DNA from: Symsagittifera roscoffensis | Taxonomy: Eukaryota; Xenacoelomorpha; Acoela; Convolutidae | Assembly: GCF_963678635.1 (NCBI RefSeq) | Contig: NC_087064.1 | Location: 80,635,526-80,699,525 of the forward strand | DNA: 64,000 nucleotides | Direction of reading: 5' to 3' | Shown here: positions 12,501-24,400 of the stretch, one piece after another | How positions within the stretch are numbered: position 1 is the stretch's first letter | Layout: the number at the start of each line of letters is the position of its first letter | Translations under genes and position numbers: made by a program | Notes under the pieces: generated by a model | The model's database searches: none | Told to the model about the DNA's origin: nothing | Seen by the model: the letters and a program-made list of their open reading frames with translations, nothing else

Positions 12501-12515
12501 AATTTCCTGAAAATT
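12501..12515 (-). promoter_or_regulatory. 3' splice acceptor 6 nt before the phosphatase 5 ATG (candidate trans-splice site)
   Basis: The minus strand reads CTTAATTTTCAG (AG at 12508-12507), then GAAATT and the start codon. A polyadenylation-type AATAAA sits about 80 bases upstream at 12589-12584, inside the short gap after RRM2. That order, poly(A) signal then acceptor, is what operon-type gene spacing looks like. Confidence 0.6.
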
Positions 12516-12854
12516 AAGAAAATATATAGTTCCACTTTAACTCCAGTTAAAATCCGATCAAAAAGGACCTCTGATTACCAGCGTTTATTCCCTAGTTCTT
12601 TAAAATAAAGTTGCATGAAGGTTAAATGCGTTTAGATTAAAAAAACGAGCCAGCCACTAAAAGTCAATTGTAGGTATTCTCATAAACAGTACTGTCTTCT
12701 TAGTTTAGGGTTTACTATCGACAAATTAAAACAAACTGAACTCAAGAATCAAACAAACATTGCACACTATCATATTGCTAAATAGAAGACACCGGTTAGA
12801 TTGCACGAAAAACAAATTACAAGCATCGTTGTCATGATGTTCATTTTGTATAGA

Positions 12855-13946
12855 TTAGAAGTCTTCATCGACGCTGAACACAAATTGTTTCTTCGATGAG
12901 CTTCCCACTGAGTTCATCACACCCGCCTTCTGATATTCACCGACTCTCTTCTCGAAGAAGTTGGTTTTGCCTTCCAGGTTGATCATGTCCATAAAAGGAA
13001 ACGGGTTCTCCCGGTTCCAAATCTTTTCACAGTTCAACTCAACCAAAAGTCGGTCAGCGACAAACTCGATGTACTCACACATCAAATTTCCATTCATTCC
13101 AATGAGGTTAACCGGAAGTGCATCTGTCAAAAACTCTTGTTCGATTTTTACAGCATCCTTTATGATTTCCTTGATCCTGGCTTCCGACGGCTTATTAACC
13201 AGATGCTTGAACATCAAACAGGCAAAATCAGTATGCAGCCCCTCGTCACGGCTGATCAACTCGTTCGAAAAAGTTAATCCTGGCATGACACCCCTCTTTT
13301 TCAGCCAGAAAATTGCTGCAAATGAACCTGAGAAAAAGATCCCCTCCACGGACGCAAAGGCAACTATCCTTTCTCCGTAAGTTGCATCATCACTATTAAT
13401 CCAGTTTAGTGCCCAGTCTGCTTTCTTCTTGACTGCGGGCATGTTTTCCAAGGCATTGAACAGATAATCGCGCTCTTTAGGATCTCTGATGTATGTGTCA
13501 ATCAACAGAGAATACATCTCAGAGTGAATATTCTCAATGGCAACTTGGAACCCATAGAAACTCCTTGCCTCTGGGATCTGAACTTCCTGGCCAAATCGCT
13601 CAACAAGATTTTCATTCACAATTCCATCACTGGCAGCAAAGAAAGCCAAAACATGTTTGATGAAATGATGTTCATTTGGCTTCAACTTTTCCCAGTCATC
13701 CATGTCCTTCGATAGATCAACCTCTTCAACAGTCCAAAAACTAGCTACAGCTTTTTTGTACATTTGCCAGATATCTGGATATTCGATAGGGAACATGACA
13801 TACTTTCGCGGGTTTTCTCTCAAAAGAGGCTCGGCTTCAATATACTTGCTGTGATCTGTTTTGGACGTGACAACGGTAGCATTTTTAGAAGTAGTTTCTC
13901 GAAGCGAAACATTTTCAAGTTGACCAGTAATTTCTCCCAGAACCAT
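12855..13946 (-). CDS. RRM2: Ribonucleoside-diphosphate reductase small subunit (class Ia R2)
   Basis: A single uninterrupted frame of 363 residues on the minus strand. R2 houses the diiron-tyrosyl radical cofactor that drives reduction of ribonucleotides to deoxyribonucleotides together with the large subunit R1. All iron ligands are present by position: D107, E138, H141, E201, E235 and H238; the radical tyrosine is Y145 in [13 protein letters not shown]. The C terminus FSVDEDF is the R1-binding tail. The N terminus is shorter than in vertebrates (389 residues in human), and I see no KEN box; regulation by proteolysis is therefore open. The gene is intronless within the coding region but has a splice acceptor 22 bases before the ATG, which argues against a simple processed retrocopy. 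Confidence 0.97.
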   Translation of the reverse strand: MVLGEITGQLENVSLRETTSKNATVVTSKTDHSKYIEAEPLLRENPRKYVMFPIEYPDIWQMYKKAVASFWTVEEVDLSKDMDDWEKLKPNEHHFIKHVLAFFAASDGIVNENLVERFGQEVQIPEARSFYGFQVAIENIHSEMYSLLIDTYIRDPKERDYLFNALENMPAVKKKADWALNWINSDDATYGERIVAFASVEGIFFSGSFAAIFWLKKRGVMPGLTFSNELISRDEGLHTDFACLMFKHLVNKPSEARIKEIIKDAVKIEQEFLTDALPVNLIGMNGNLMCEYIEFVADRLLVELNCEKIWNRENPFPFMDMINLEGKTNFFEKRVGEYQKAGVMNSVGSSSKKQFVFSVDEDF

Positions 13947-13980
13947 AGCGAATCAGCAAAACAAGAATCTGAAAAATATT
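13947..13980 (-). promoter_or_regulatory. 3' splice acceptor 22 nt before the RRM2 ATG (candidate trans-splice site)
   Basis: The minus strand reads AATATTTTTCAG (AG at 13970-13969) and then a 22-base leader up to the start codon. A 5' UTR intron with an upstream exon is an alternative. Confidence 0.5.
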
Positions 13981-15840
13981 TTTGATAAAAGCAATGGTTA
14001 TTTGTTATATGGCAAAAGGAGAACATTCAAGAGCCAAACTGGAGACAAAAAGTGCTGCACACTAAATTAATGTGCCAGTGTGGTATCAATGTGCCAGTTG
14101 CCCATTTAAGCCAGTCATAATTTCACGTTGCCTTGTAGAGCAGTTTGAGAGCATGGTCACAAAAAAGATATTGAAAATTGAATTTTTTTTGTAAAATGTC
14201 CCACCCCCATTTTTGATGGTTGAAGTCAGGACCAGTGGTAATAACCAGGACTTATTCTCGCATGATAAGAGAAAAATACGACTCAAAGAGGTTGCAACAA
14301 CGACGAAACGAATGCATTAGTTGCATTTTGTATTGCAATCTCTTGGATGCTTTATTCCAATCCTCCCAATGATCCTGAAAACAGTTTGAAATTCCTGGTG
14401 TTACGACCTTTGATTTAAACTTTTAGTACACTTGTTATTGAGGATTTATTCTTCTTATCTTGCTTTTCTGCCTTGCATCGTCTAAATATCCTAATTTGAA
14501 TTTTTCTCCGTTACCCAGTTTTTTTTTCCGTTACTAAGTCAAGCTCTTCAAGACAGTTTTTCCTTAAATGGAAGAAAAATGATGAACGTCGTATTTAAAG
14601 AACGTCACTCGATCGCTTTACTCGCTGGATATAAGGCTGGAGGCACTAAAATTTCAAGCCTTTTTTCTCAACAACGGGACAATTTTTCAAAAAATTTATT
14701 ATTTTAATTCGATTCACGGCTGAAAGCGCTTACATTTGATATATCACCCGACCCATTCCGATGATTGATTGTGGAATCTGACTTTTCGCTCGAAACAAAA
14801 GAAACAGAAGGTTAAAAACTAAAGCACACAATAATACAAAAAGCCTTCCCATTTTTGTGTTCAAAAAAACTAAAAAGATTTCAACCTCCAAGTCTACTTT
14901 CGAATTACTTTTAGACAGGATTATCAAACCTAAGTGAATATCAGCCGCGGTGGTAGTCTTAAGAATACTGCAATAATACAAATTAGGAGACAAGCGTGGA
15001 TATGCATAAATAATGTATTTTTCGATGACTGTAACAAATGAATGGTGATTTGATTTATACAAATTGCGCGTAAAGTTAAAAAAATACGAAACTTCAGAGA
15101 CTTTTATTTCAGTTATCATGAAGAAAAAAATTATCAGGGAAAAACTGCTTCATTTGCCGCGACAATCAAACATTGCCACCTCCATTTATTGTTCAATCCG
15201 TTTCCTTTTTAGATAGACATGAAAATTGCGTTGACGAGAAAAAAGATGGGTGTCGTTTTGTTGAATGGGTATGTTGCGAGAAAGGTCAAAATTTAGGTAG
15301 AAGGCAGCAAACAAGATCAAACTCGATGATCGTACTGACCTCAGGCTGTTGGAGGTGGTTGATGCAGCCCCTCATCTTGTGTTGAAGAAGACGAGGGATC
15401 GGAAAAATTCAAATTGGAAGTTTAGAAAAGGTTCTTTTGAGAAGAGTATGAGGAAAACCAGCTGGATGACTGGCTATTAGTTTTCAATTTGGTTTTTCAT
15501 TTCTTTAGTTGATATAGCTCATGGTTTTTTATCGTCTTTGTAGGCAAATTCCACAAATGTAAAAAAAACTACGCTCTGTGGCCTATCTTTTCCGGCATAT
15601 ACAATTTGAAATGGCTTTGATAAAGGCGGTTTATCACCTTTAGATTTGTATACAGGAGCTCTTTTGACATTTCGTTTTTCTAAACAGTTTTTCTTGCATG
15701 ATGCATCAAGAGATGGTCAATTGTCATAATGTTTTTCAACATTCTTCAGTTTTTGACGAAATATCCACGTAAATTGCTATAATAGAAAAGCAAATTAAAA
15801 CAACCATGTGAAACTTGCGTAATTGATTGGACTTCTAGTA
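13981..15840. other. Intergenic DNA, no supported gene
   Basis: AT-rich sequence upstream of RRM2. The longest frame (14730-15119, minus, 129 codons) has one hydrophobic stretch but no family resemblance and no splice context, so I do not call it. The promoter of the RRM2-led cluster is expected here; I see no clear core elements. Confidence 0.5.
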
Positions 15841-18387
15841 CTACTTTAGTCCGGCAAAGTTGATATCAGCATTGAAGAATAGTGGTGATGGATCGACTCT
15901 TTCACCTGTGTAACCTCCCTTTAGCTGATTCATTGCTCTGCTATGAAAGTTGTAGTTAAAGATAGCATTTGCTGATAACTGGTCGTGACACCGCCTTGAC
16001 TGATATGACCCAGCCTTGCTGTCTATTGCGAGCGAGAATGCATTGACTACGGTAAAACACAGTTCTCGCACAATGAATCCGAAACTTTCCATTTTTGTTC
16101 AGGCAGTAGGCTGCTGAGAGTAGCCCAAAATGAAAATCGTTCTCTGTCCGACGTCTAGTCCTGATGGCATTTGCTGCTTGCCTGCTTTCCTCCCCACTTG
16201 CTGCTCTAGAGCACAAGAAGGTTTCCTTGGGTAACAGTTAAAGCTCGTTCTTTATTCGCTCTGAGCTTTTTAGGTTTTGAAACATACACTTGTTACTGTT
16301 GGTCAAAATGTACGTTCTGCTGTGGGTGTTGGTGGTGGTTTCAACTGCCAGCATCTAATGAACATTAGCAATGAGGTTGACCCCACATTTGATTGTCAAC
16401 TCAGATTTGATATGATCTAAACTCATAAAATTGCTGACAGGTGTTGACATCTATCAAGAATTGCAAACATTTTAGTGAATTGACTTCAAACACATCCAGG
16501 GAGTTGACAACTGAGAACCATTAAGCAAAGCTCAAATCATGGAATGCAATCTCTCTTCCTCAGTGCTACTTGTGACTTGGCTGCTAGCAATGAAAAGTTT
16601 AATCCTGCTTCTGGAACTGTCCTAGCAAATTAGGCTGCTCTATAAGCCATATCTGATGCATCACAGAAAAAATGAAGACTGAATATCTAAAAAGCTATAA
16701 AAATATCTATTTCTAGGTACTGACGAACAGCCCAGGGAAGCTCGAAGATTTAAGTTGATACCACGTGTTGGAATTGATTCGCTATAAGTGGCACCAAGAT
16801 CGACATTTTGTTTCAAATCTCTATCCCATGTTGTCGGAACAAATTTTTGACACTATTGTTACAATGGCTGCAAGTCCAAAGGATCAATTTTTGTTCCAAG
16901 CTTCTGCCTAGAATGCTGAGAGTGACTCTGGTAAAGCTTTCGATCATAGTTAACGAGTTGTTTTGAACCAATAGATAGATTGTAGTTGTTTTTTCTCCCA
17001 TTTCAGCGCTGCTGGTCAGAGATTGTCGCTGGAGCCTTGTTTGTTTGTACTTAAAAATTAACAAATTTGGAGAAAACTTTGTTCTTTTTGTTTGTAACAT
17101 CTCTTGGTACAGTTAAAAAACATTGGTTTTTTGAAGGGTTGAGTTTTGAAATTTCATAATTGAAAAATTCCGTCGAAATTAACCGCATGACGGCTTAGGT
17201 GATTTTAGCCTTATATTTGAAAAATTTTTGTGGGAACTTTCTGAATGATTTATTTATTGGGGTAAGCCAGTTAAGCGTGCTGTTAACAAGATGGTTATCG
17301 AAAGACTAAACTTTGATTTTTCGGTTGGAAAACGTTGCTCAAAACTGACCAATTTTTGGGTTGAAACGAATGCCAAATTTTGAACATCGATTGTTAGACT
17401 CTGTTTCATGCATACTCATGTTTGAGCAATTATGTTGAACTTGACTATTTTTGGGTTGTCCCTTGTTTTCAATTTCAGCATTCCACAAGTATCATCCAGA
17501 AAAACTCAAAGTTGGGAACGTGACCTCGTGCTAACTTTTTAACAATACAATTTTTGGCAAAAACAACAGCACAACCTCTTACTTCCCGGAGCTCCTGCTT
17601 CCTTGTCATCTGCTGGGCTGTCACTTGCTTCAAAATCAACAAACGAGATTTTGACTGGCTTGACTAGGTAAGCTCTCCGTAATTGGACAACCTTGTAGGC
17701 TCCACAGATTCCAATTCAACTATACACTGATACTTGAAACTATTACAAAGTATACACTCATTGAGTTCAAATGTTTTGACGCTGGGATCATATTCTGCGA
17801 CAAATTTCTTCTGTTTTATGCAGTTTGGCAAGTTTATCATTCATTAAATGAAAAAGCCTTTTTACAAAATTTTCGGAAAACTGGCACAATCTGATAAACT
17901 TTTCCTTAGTATCTCTACCATCGGTGTAGTCATCTACAAAGAAAGACACATGAAGTGCTATCTTTGTTCGTTCAATGACTCTGCCTTCTGCCAACTGCCC
18001 CCTTTTGAGCTGTAGTAGGTTTTCGTCATTGGGTCGCAGTGGATCCGGACAAGTATGTTGAAGAGTCTGGTTGCGCCCCAATGACGAAAACCGGCAAACA
18101 TTAGCTCAATAATATTCTCAAAAAGTAAGAGCTGATCCATCGAAAACAGTTTTACAATAAGTTGCTGTTGATTCTGATCGCAAACTGCTTGACGAACTAT
18201 TTCCTAACTGTCTGAAACTGAACCAAAGCAGCTGCTTTCTCAATTTAGCCAGTGTGAGTAACATCCTGAATCTTGATTTAATTTTAAAATTCACAATTTT
18301 GTCGTAGCTTTTTTCCTTTATAAACGAACTGTCAAAAAATCGAACGAGCTTTGCATGTTGGGTGGCCAAATTTGGGCAACCGTTCAT
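15841..18387 (-). pseudogene. Degenerate BEL/Pao-type LTR retrotransposon pol
   Basis: Broken frames on the minus strand follow the BEL/Pao pol order. At 18,230-18,100 a reverse-transcriptase start reads CKTVFDGSALTF. At about 17,940 is the catalytic box region SFFVDDYTDGRDTKEKF (FVDD in place of YVDD). At 16,690-16,540 an RNase H block has CDASDMAYRAA and then LLAAKSQVA and FELC, with an in-frame stop. At 15,930-15,841 the entry to the integrase core reads ERVDPSPLFFNADINFAG. Stops and frame changes separate all of these, so it cannot be expressed as one protein. Neither gag nor LTRs were recognised, so the copy is truncated. Confidence 0.7.
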
Positions 18388-19182
18388 GGCTTAACTCGTG
18401 TTAGACTCCCTTAATTTGTTGATAAGCAATTTAACTATAACCCGTTCAAGTGGGTCATACGTACTTGTCTGATCAAGCTGTCGGAAGTACTCAAGCGCGA
18501 TGCTAAGTTGACAATAATTTCAAGTGAATTGACGGAATAACTACTGACTGAAATTGATTCTAAACCAAAAGAAACAGATAAAAAAACAATCTCAAACTAA
18601 AACGTTTTGTTACCAAAACGATAAGCGATTTAGCCCTTCATGAACAGATAGACTGGATCCCTACGACGCCAGCAGCGCCCCCTTCCAGCTTCCTCACCTT
18701 CAACCATTTTGACCATTAGCGTATTTCCACTCGCCCATTTTCAGGGCAACTGACTTTATTAACCTAATCTATATTGAAGACTCTGACAGCAATACCTCAG
18801 GTAATTACCAAAAATTAAGGTCAACCCCTTGATCCCTATTCATCAACCACCCAAACCCCAACGCCAGAGAAACTCATTGACTCTGAAACTTCTCCAGAAC
18901 AAACACAGCTGTAGAGACCCTAACTATCCGTCCCAAAAAAAAAATTCTGTTTTCTCAACTCAAAACAGCCGACTCAACTTCTTTCGACACTCCCACTGCT
19001 TCACATCAAAGACATTGTATAATTAAAACTTAGTATTGAAATATCAATTGCAAATCATAAAACTACAACTAACAAATCTAACTAATTTACAACATCAACG
19101 TTACTCGCCCCGTTACTCGCAAAGATTTCAAACTACAATTAGAACACGTCAAGCCATACGACAAAATTATAATCGTCAAAAT
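18388..19182. other. Unassigned DNA between the BEL remnant and the giant-element cluster
   Basis: I find no gene. Homology to the giant element's leader starts only at about 19,183 (compare 63,181), so this stretch is host DNA or other decayed repeat. Confidence 0.45.
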
Positions 19183-20090
19183 TATTCCAGTCAAGTCACC
19201 TAGTGGTCCGTTTCGATCCTTGTGACCCACTTTCCCACTCGACTGGTCACCTCTTCCAGTCAAGTCTCCTAGTGGTCCGGCTAGGTTGCAATCTATCTGA
19301 AAACCCTTAACAACGCCCCCCCACTCGGGCACCTTACTGAAGTCACTGGTTTAAATTGCTAGATTGATCGAAACGATCGGTGTTATAAAACAGTATGGGT
19401 ATACTCACGTACGCAAGTCCATGTTATGGATTAAGTAAATACATTATTACGGAGCTTGAAAATGTACAAAGGCGTATAGTTAAATGGATAATTCCGCATA
19501 TGGATTCGTACAAAGATCGGTTAATCGAAATTTCACTATTGCCACTGCCAATGTATATACAGATCAACAACCTTTTGTTGCTGTCAAAAATTTTATCGAA
19601 AAATTATGATGTTGACATGTTGAAAGTTCCATCGTATTCCTGTTCCTCGCGCGGTTGTATGTTTCAGCTCGAGAGGCCGAAAAAGAAATTTTTGGAGGAC
19701 GAATTCTTTTACCAAACATGTCGGCTAGCGAATGTGATCAAAATTGACGTGAGAGAAACAAGCAGACTGAAGAAGCGAATATTGTGGTTATTTTGGAGAA
19801 AATTTGAGAAGGACTACGAACAAATGAACAAGTGCACATGGAGAATTGCTTGCGATTGCACAATGAATGACTGTAGAAGCAAAACTTCACTATAGAACGA
19901 AAAACTGAAAGGGGGAAACCCCTTGTGCTACGAGCACAAAAGCCCTACTACTACTACTACTACTACTATACTATTTAATTAATATAACGGTTTGATCCAA
20001 ATGATCCGGTATCAAAGTCACTGTCTTTTCGTTTTATGGTTTTTTGTTCCTTTTTCTATACTTTTTTCTTGTTTTTGTTTCCCTAATTGC
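19183..20090 (-). mobile_element. Copy C of the giant gypsy-type element: leader fragment, left part
   Basis: This matches the leader of copy B at 63,181-63,515 nearly base for base, including TTCCAGTCAAG units and the AGTATGGGTATACT stretch. The exceptions are the LINE insertion at 19,406-19,966 and the abrupt junction with copy A's LTR at 20,091. The matching leader resumes at 43,026. It is a truncated copy: its gag, pol and third ORF are not found to the left. Confidence 0.8.
19406..19966 (+). mobile_element. 5'-truncated non-LTR retrotransposon (LINE) with (CTA)n tail
   Basis: It is inserted into copy C's leader and flanked by a 6-base target duplication TATACT (19,400-19,405 and 19,967-19,972); the uninterrupted site is seen at 63,397-63,402. 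The frame to the stop before 19,896 encodes the C-terminal tail of a LINE reverse-transcriptase protein: LTYASPCYGL, ELENVQRRIVKWI, then YKDRLIEISLLPLPMYIQ. A short 3' UTR with a small hairpin (TTGTGCTACGAGCACAA) leads into (CTA)n. A Jockey, CR1 or similar clade is likely; I cannot choose. Confidence 0.8.
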
Positions 20091-21006
20091 TGTAACATTC
20101 GTCTACTGCAGTCACACATGAGGCTTAAGAAAAATAGGCCCTATAACCACTGGCTCAAGGGTCAGGGACACCATCTCTTGTGTTTTTCTACCTCAAGAAC
20201 GGTCGGAGCCAGTTCGGTTCGTTTGTGACATGAGACTACGACCCGTTACAGCTTAAAGGCTACTACTAAAATATCCCCCCACTCTAGAATTAGAAACGTC
20301 CCCATACTTAGGTCTCTAGATACCCAAAATACATGAACGCCGTTAAAAACCGGGTTGGAACAATCCGTTAAGTTACTTTTTATTAGACAGTGGAACTTTG
20401 ATCCATTTCAGATGGATCAACCTAAAACTCGCCTTACCTCAACATCACAATTATAAAACACACTCTAGGAATTTAAATTAAGTACTCACATTGTAGCACG
20501 CTCAAGAACCAGGAAGTAAATAAGTCGGTAAACAACTCAAGAATTAATAAAGTAACTAATATGAGTTTAATGTCAGTCAGTTTTAACAACAAGAACAAGT
20601 TTTTACTCTAGACTGCAAGTTCTCGTGAACCATTGGGACACTCTAGCTGTCCACCTTTCCACCGAAGGTTCACTCTGGTCCAGTCAATAATAGTATTCCA
20701 ATCGTAATAATCCAACTCGAGGGAATGCTCTCGTCTCTGTCACAGATGGGACAGCTCTACTCTAGGTTATTATTGCTTTCGAAATTGCGAATAGCAATTT
20801 CCCACCAATTTTTCTAGCAACTTTCCCGCGATTGTTACTCAATTGTTCTGAAATTGTTCTGATCTCTTTTTCTGATTTTCAGTTCTCGCGAGAAAATCGT
20901 GCATGACAGGTTCCATTCGAAATTTTGAAAAATTAAATTTCACTCCAAAATCAAGTGTTTTTTTCTTCTCTCAAGGTCAAACTTCCAAATATGACCGACT
21001 GGCACA
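20091..21006 (-). repeat. Copy A 3' LTR
   Basis: 916 bp, matching 42,110-43,025 with no difference in the lines I compared. On the sense strand it is preceded by a purine-rich tract GGGGAGTA at 21,014-21,007, a polypurine-tract candidate. A sense-strand AATAAA at 20,384-20,379 may be the polyadenylation signal. It holds twelve CTCNAG hexamers. Confidence 0.92.
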
Positions 21007-21436
21007 TACTCCCCGGACTCGAGATCGATGTCCTCATCGCGCGCTGTCTTCTGCCAGTGAGTCCCAGAAAAACCGAGTGTTGCTCAAGATACAGTGCCAG
21101 TGGTCATTTACAGAAGTTTGCAGCAGATTTAAGCTTATCTACACCCCAAAATTCACAGCCATTTAAAATTTTCACGCTATTGCTAAACAGCAACCAAAAT
21201 CTGCATACACCTGCACCCTTGAACTTTCGCTTTTCAAGCCAATCATTTTAAAATCTCTTTTGTCCTATTCAATCAGGAAATTGTCATGCAGCATTTCGAT
21301 TTATATAATAAATATAGTATATTAGTAACAATATTTGCTTTGTTAAAATTTCTTTTTCGTGAATCCAAGTTTCACTCGGATCCACGCTCAAGCCCCCCTT
21401 CCCTCTCAAGACTCAAGATCCATCCGATTTGCCCAT

Positions 21437-24400
21437 TCATCTCGTACTCTTCGCCTTGGAGGTACTGCATCCTGAAGTGCTAGATGCGGCAAACTGTCTC
21501 AACAGTTCCTCTTCATCATCGGGACTAATCACAATCTCCTCCCAAGCCTTCAGCTGTTCATAGGATCGCATCCATTCTCTCTGCTCCTGCAATCTCTTTG
21601 CTTGGTTGGGTAGTGTCTTCACCCTAGCTTCTCGGTTCAAGCAAAAGGAGTTGTGCAGGCTCAAGCTCACGTTCTTCGCCAGGTCTTCCTCTAGTATCGA
21701 CTCCCTCGCTTTGGTATTGTCTCTAGACATCTTCCCCACTCTTTTCCATCCCGTCGTGATCGCATTACGATGGGTTAGCAGGGGTCTCTTGAAAGCTTCC
21801 GGCCCAATCTCGGCCTGGAACTGTCGATACTCTTTTTGATGTTTTCTCATGTGATCTTTCGTTGTCATGTACAACCAAGACGTCAGCGTCGCCCGAAACC
21901 ATGGAAAGTACCTCAAGCGACTCCATACGTACCTGACTTCCGTCGGTATGGCGAATACTTTGCACGCAGTCTCAAACAACTCGAGTCTCCTGCTGTAGTC
22001 TATCGCGTATATTGACTCAGCCGTTGGCTTCGTCGCCTCCCGATACTTCGTTATATTCTCTTCTATCCATCTCAGAGCTAACATCGTACTCACTACTAAG
22101 AGCGTCACCTTCTGCCGGTGATCCGGTAGTCCGATCGACCGAATCTCTTCCACATCCCACACCAGGCAAAGGTTCTTGTGATCTGGATACCACACCGTTT
22201 GTGCCAAACAGTGGCATGGGCATTCCCCATGAGAGATCTCAATGCTCCTGAGATTACGCTCCCCTGAGGCTTCCAAGAGAGGCTCAAGCTCCATCATTTT
22301 CTCGTGCATCGTGTCGTTGTCTTCCAGGTTCGGAGTACTTCCCACAGGTTTCCCGATCACGTTTTGTCTCTCGTGATCGCTCGTGTTTTCTCTTTCCAAC
22401 TTCAGAAGATCTTCTCCCCAGATTTCGCTTAAGTCATCTCTCAATTCTTTTGGTACTGTCCCTTTGATTTTTCTCAACAACTTGTGCGAGTGATGCGACA
22501 TCCGAGCCAACCTCACGCACTTGGGCACTGAGAAGGCCTTGTCCACCAGTATTCTCTGGCTGGACACTTCCACCATCGCCATGTGTAGCGGGTAGTGACT
22601 TCCGCACAAGTTGGCCATCATTGACCCTATCAGCGATTTCGCGTTCAATGGCAAGCCATAAGCTTCGCTCATGGGAAATCCCATTTCCGCCTCAAGACCA
22701 ACCTTCCAGCTCCGGATGTGTTTTTGAGTCACCTGCAACACCCCGGGCCATGATTCTACGCTCAACGCCGTCACTAAATGATGTTCAGACTCCAGTCTCT
22801 CCAGTGCCTGCAGACCACACATTCTCGAGAAGAATCCGAGAGCTGTCGCTATATTCACCGTGGTTCTCGCGTAACATTCCGCTATTATTTGCACTTCACT
22901 TTTCTCCCTTTCTGTGATGTCTTCGAACCAAGTGACCAGGTCTTCTTTTTGAAACGACAGTATTCTGACGCATGACCGTCCATCGCAGATGTGCTCTCCG
23001 TTCCCACACGTCGAATCCAGACAGCTACCCGGCTCCAATTTCTTTGCTGACCCGGGGTCGCTCGTCCTTTCGCTTGGCTCTTGCATCTGGGGCGTGATTA
23101 GCTTATGTAGCACACTCAACTTCGCCAGATCTTCATCTTCCGTTGGTGCTAACCTCACTCGCTCTGTGGTTTCCTCGATTAGACTTGCATGGGGATGTGG
23201 ACACCAGGAGGGTCTTAGTAGCTTCCATATCACTCCCAAGTTCGTGGTTAACAAGCCATTTCCACCGCCCATGTTCACTTCAACTCTCTTGTTTGAGCGC
23301 GGTATGCTTATCACCTCTGGTGTTTTCTCAAGAATCAGGCCCAGGCTCGGCCCCTCTTTTTCCACCGCGTCTATTTCCATTATTCTTTCTGTCCAAAACT
23401 TCAGTAGCTCCGCTACCTCATGGTTTCTGTGGGCTCCTCCAGCTTCCGAGTCTAAGAAGGGATTGTAGGCTATTCCCATCACTCCAGACACATATTGGTA
23501 TTCCCCCTTCTCACTGAGTCTCGAGTACTGTTCTGACGAGGCCAGGTTACGGTGAACATCATGTTCTTCCTCGAACTTCTTATTAGAGAACCTCCGTACC
23601 TCGTCCAGCTTTCGATGGTTCTCTAAGGATAGTCTGGAACCATCTTCTTTCTCTATTCCTGTACTCTGATATACGTTCAAGATGATCGTTGAGACTCTTC
23701 TCTCCATGGTTTTACTTCCACTTGCTCTCTGGTGGCATGCCAGGATGGTGCTATCAGACATCATTGACATTGTCCATCTCAAGAAACATGTGGCATCTTT
23801 TCTTCTAGCCAGGCTCAAGCCTGAATTGTCCCTGGCCACGTGTTGCATCAGTGCCTGATACACCTCTAGCTTCTTGCTTCCCAACTTCAGCCTGTCATAC
23901 GAGGTCAATGTCTCCAACTCTATTCCCACCAGAATCCAGGTGAACATTAATTGTCCCGCAGTTCTAACGAAGGGATTCGCCATTAGTGGCGGTGCTGATG
24001 AGGATGTCCTCATCGCCTCTTCAAAATGATCCTTCAACAAACTCTGCCAGGACCTCTTCAGATGACTTGCCATCTCTATCTTGTTAACCTCGGCTTTTTG
24101 CTGGGTGGCCCAATTGCGTCGCCTGCGAGCTATTCCACTGTCCAACTTCTTCAAGCAGTCCTCCATTTCCTTCAATGTTTCGAGGGCCACCCACCACGTC
24201 CGGGAAGTGTTCCTCGTCTTGTTCCTCTCCAATGGATCACTCGTCACTTGTTTGCCCATGTCCTGATGTGCCTTCGAGATCCATTCTTTGCCGATCTCCA
24301 CTTCCCCTACCTGTCCGTTCGTTGAACCTCTCTTCACGTTTACCTTCTGAGGCTTGAATTCTTCTTCTGACGTCGAACTGGTGGAAACCTCTATTTCCTT

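Noticed and set aside
14730-15119. 129-codon minus frame upstream of RRM2
   Set aside because: One hydrophobic stretch but no homology, splice context or codon bias that I can support.
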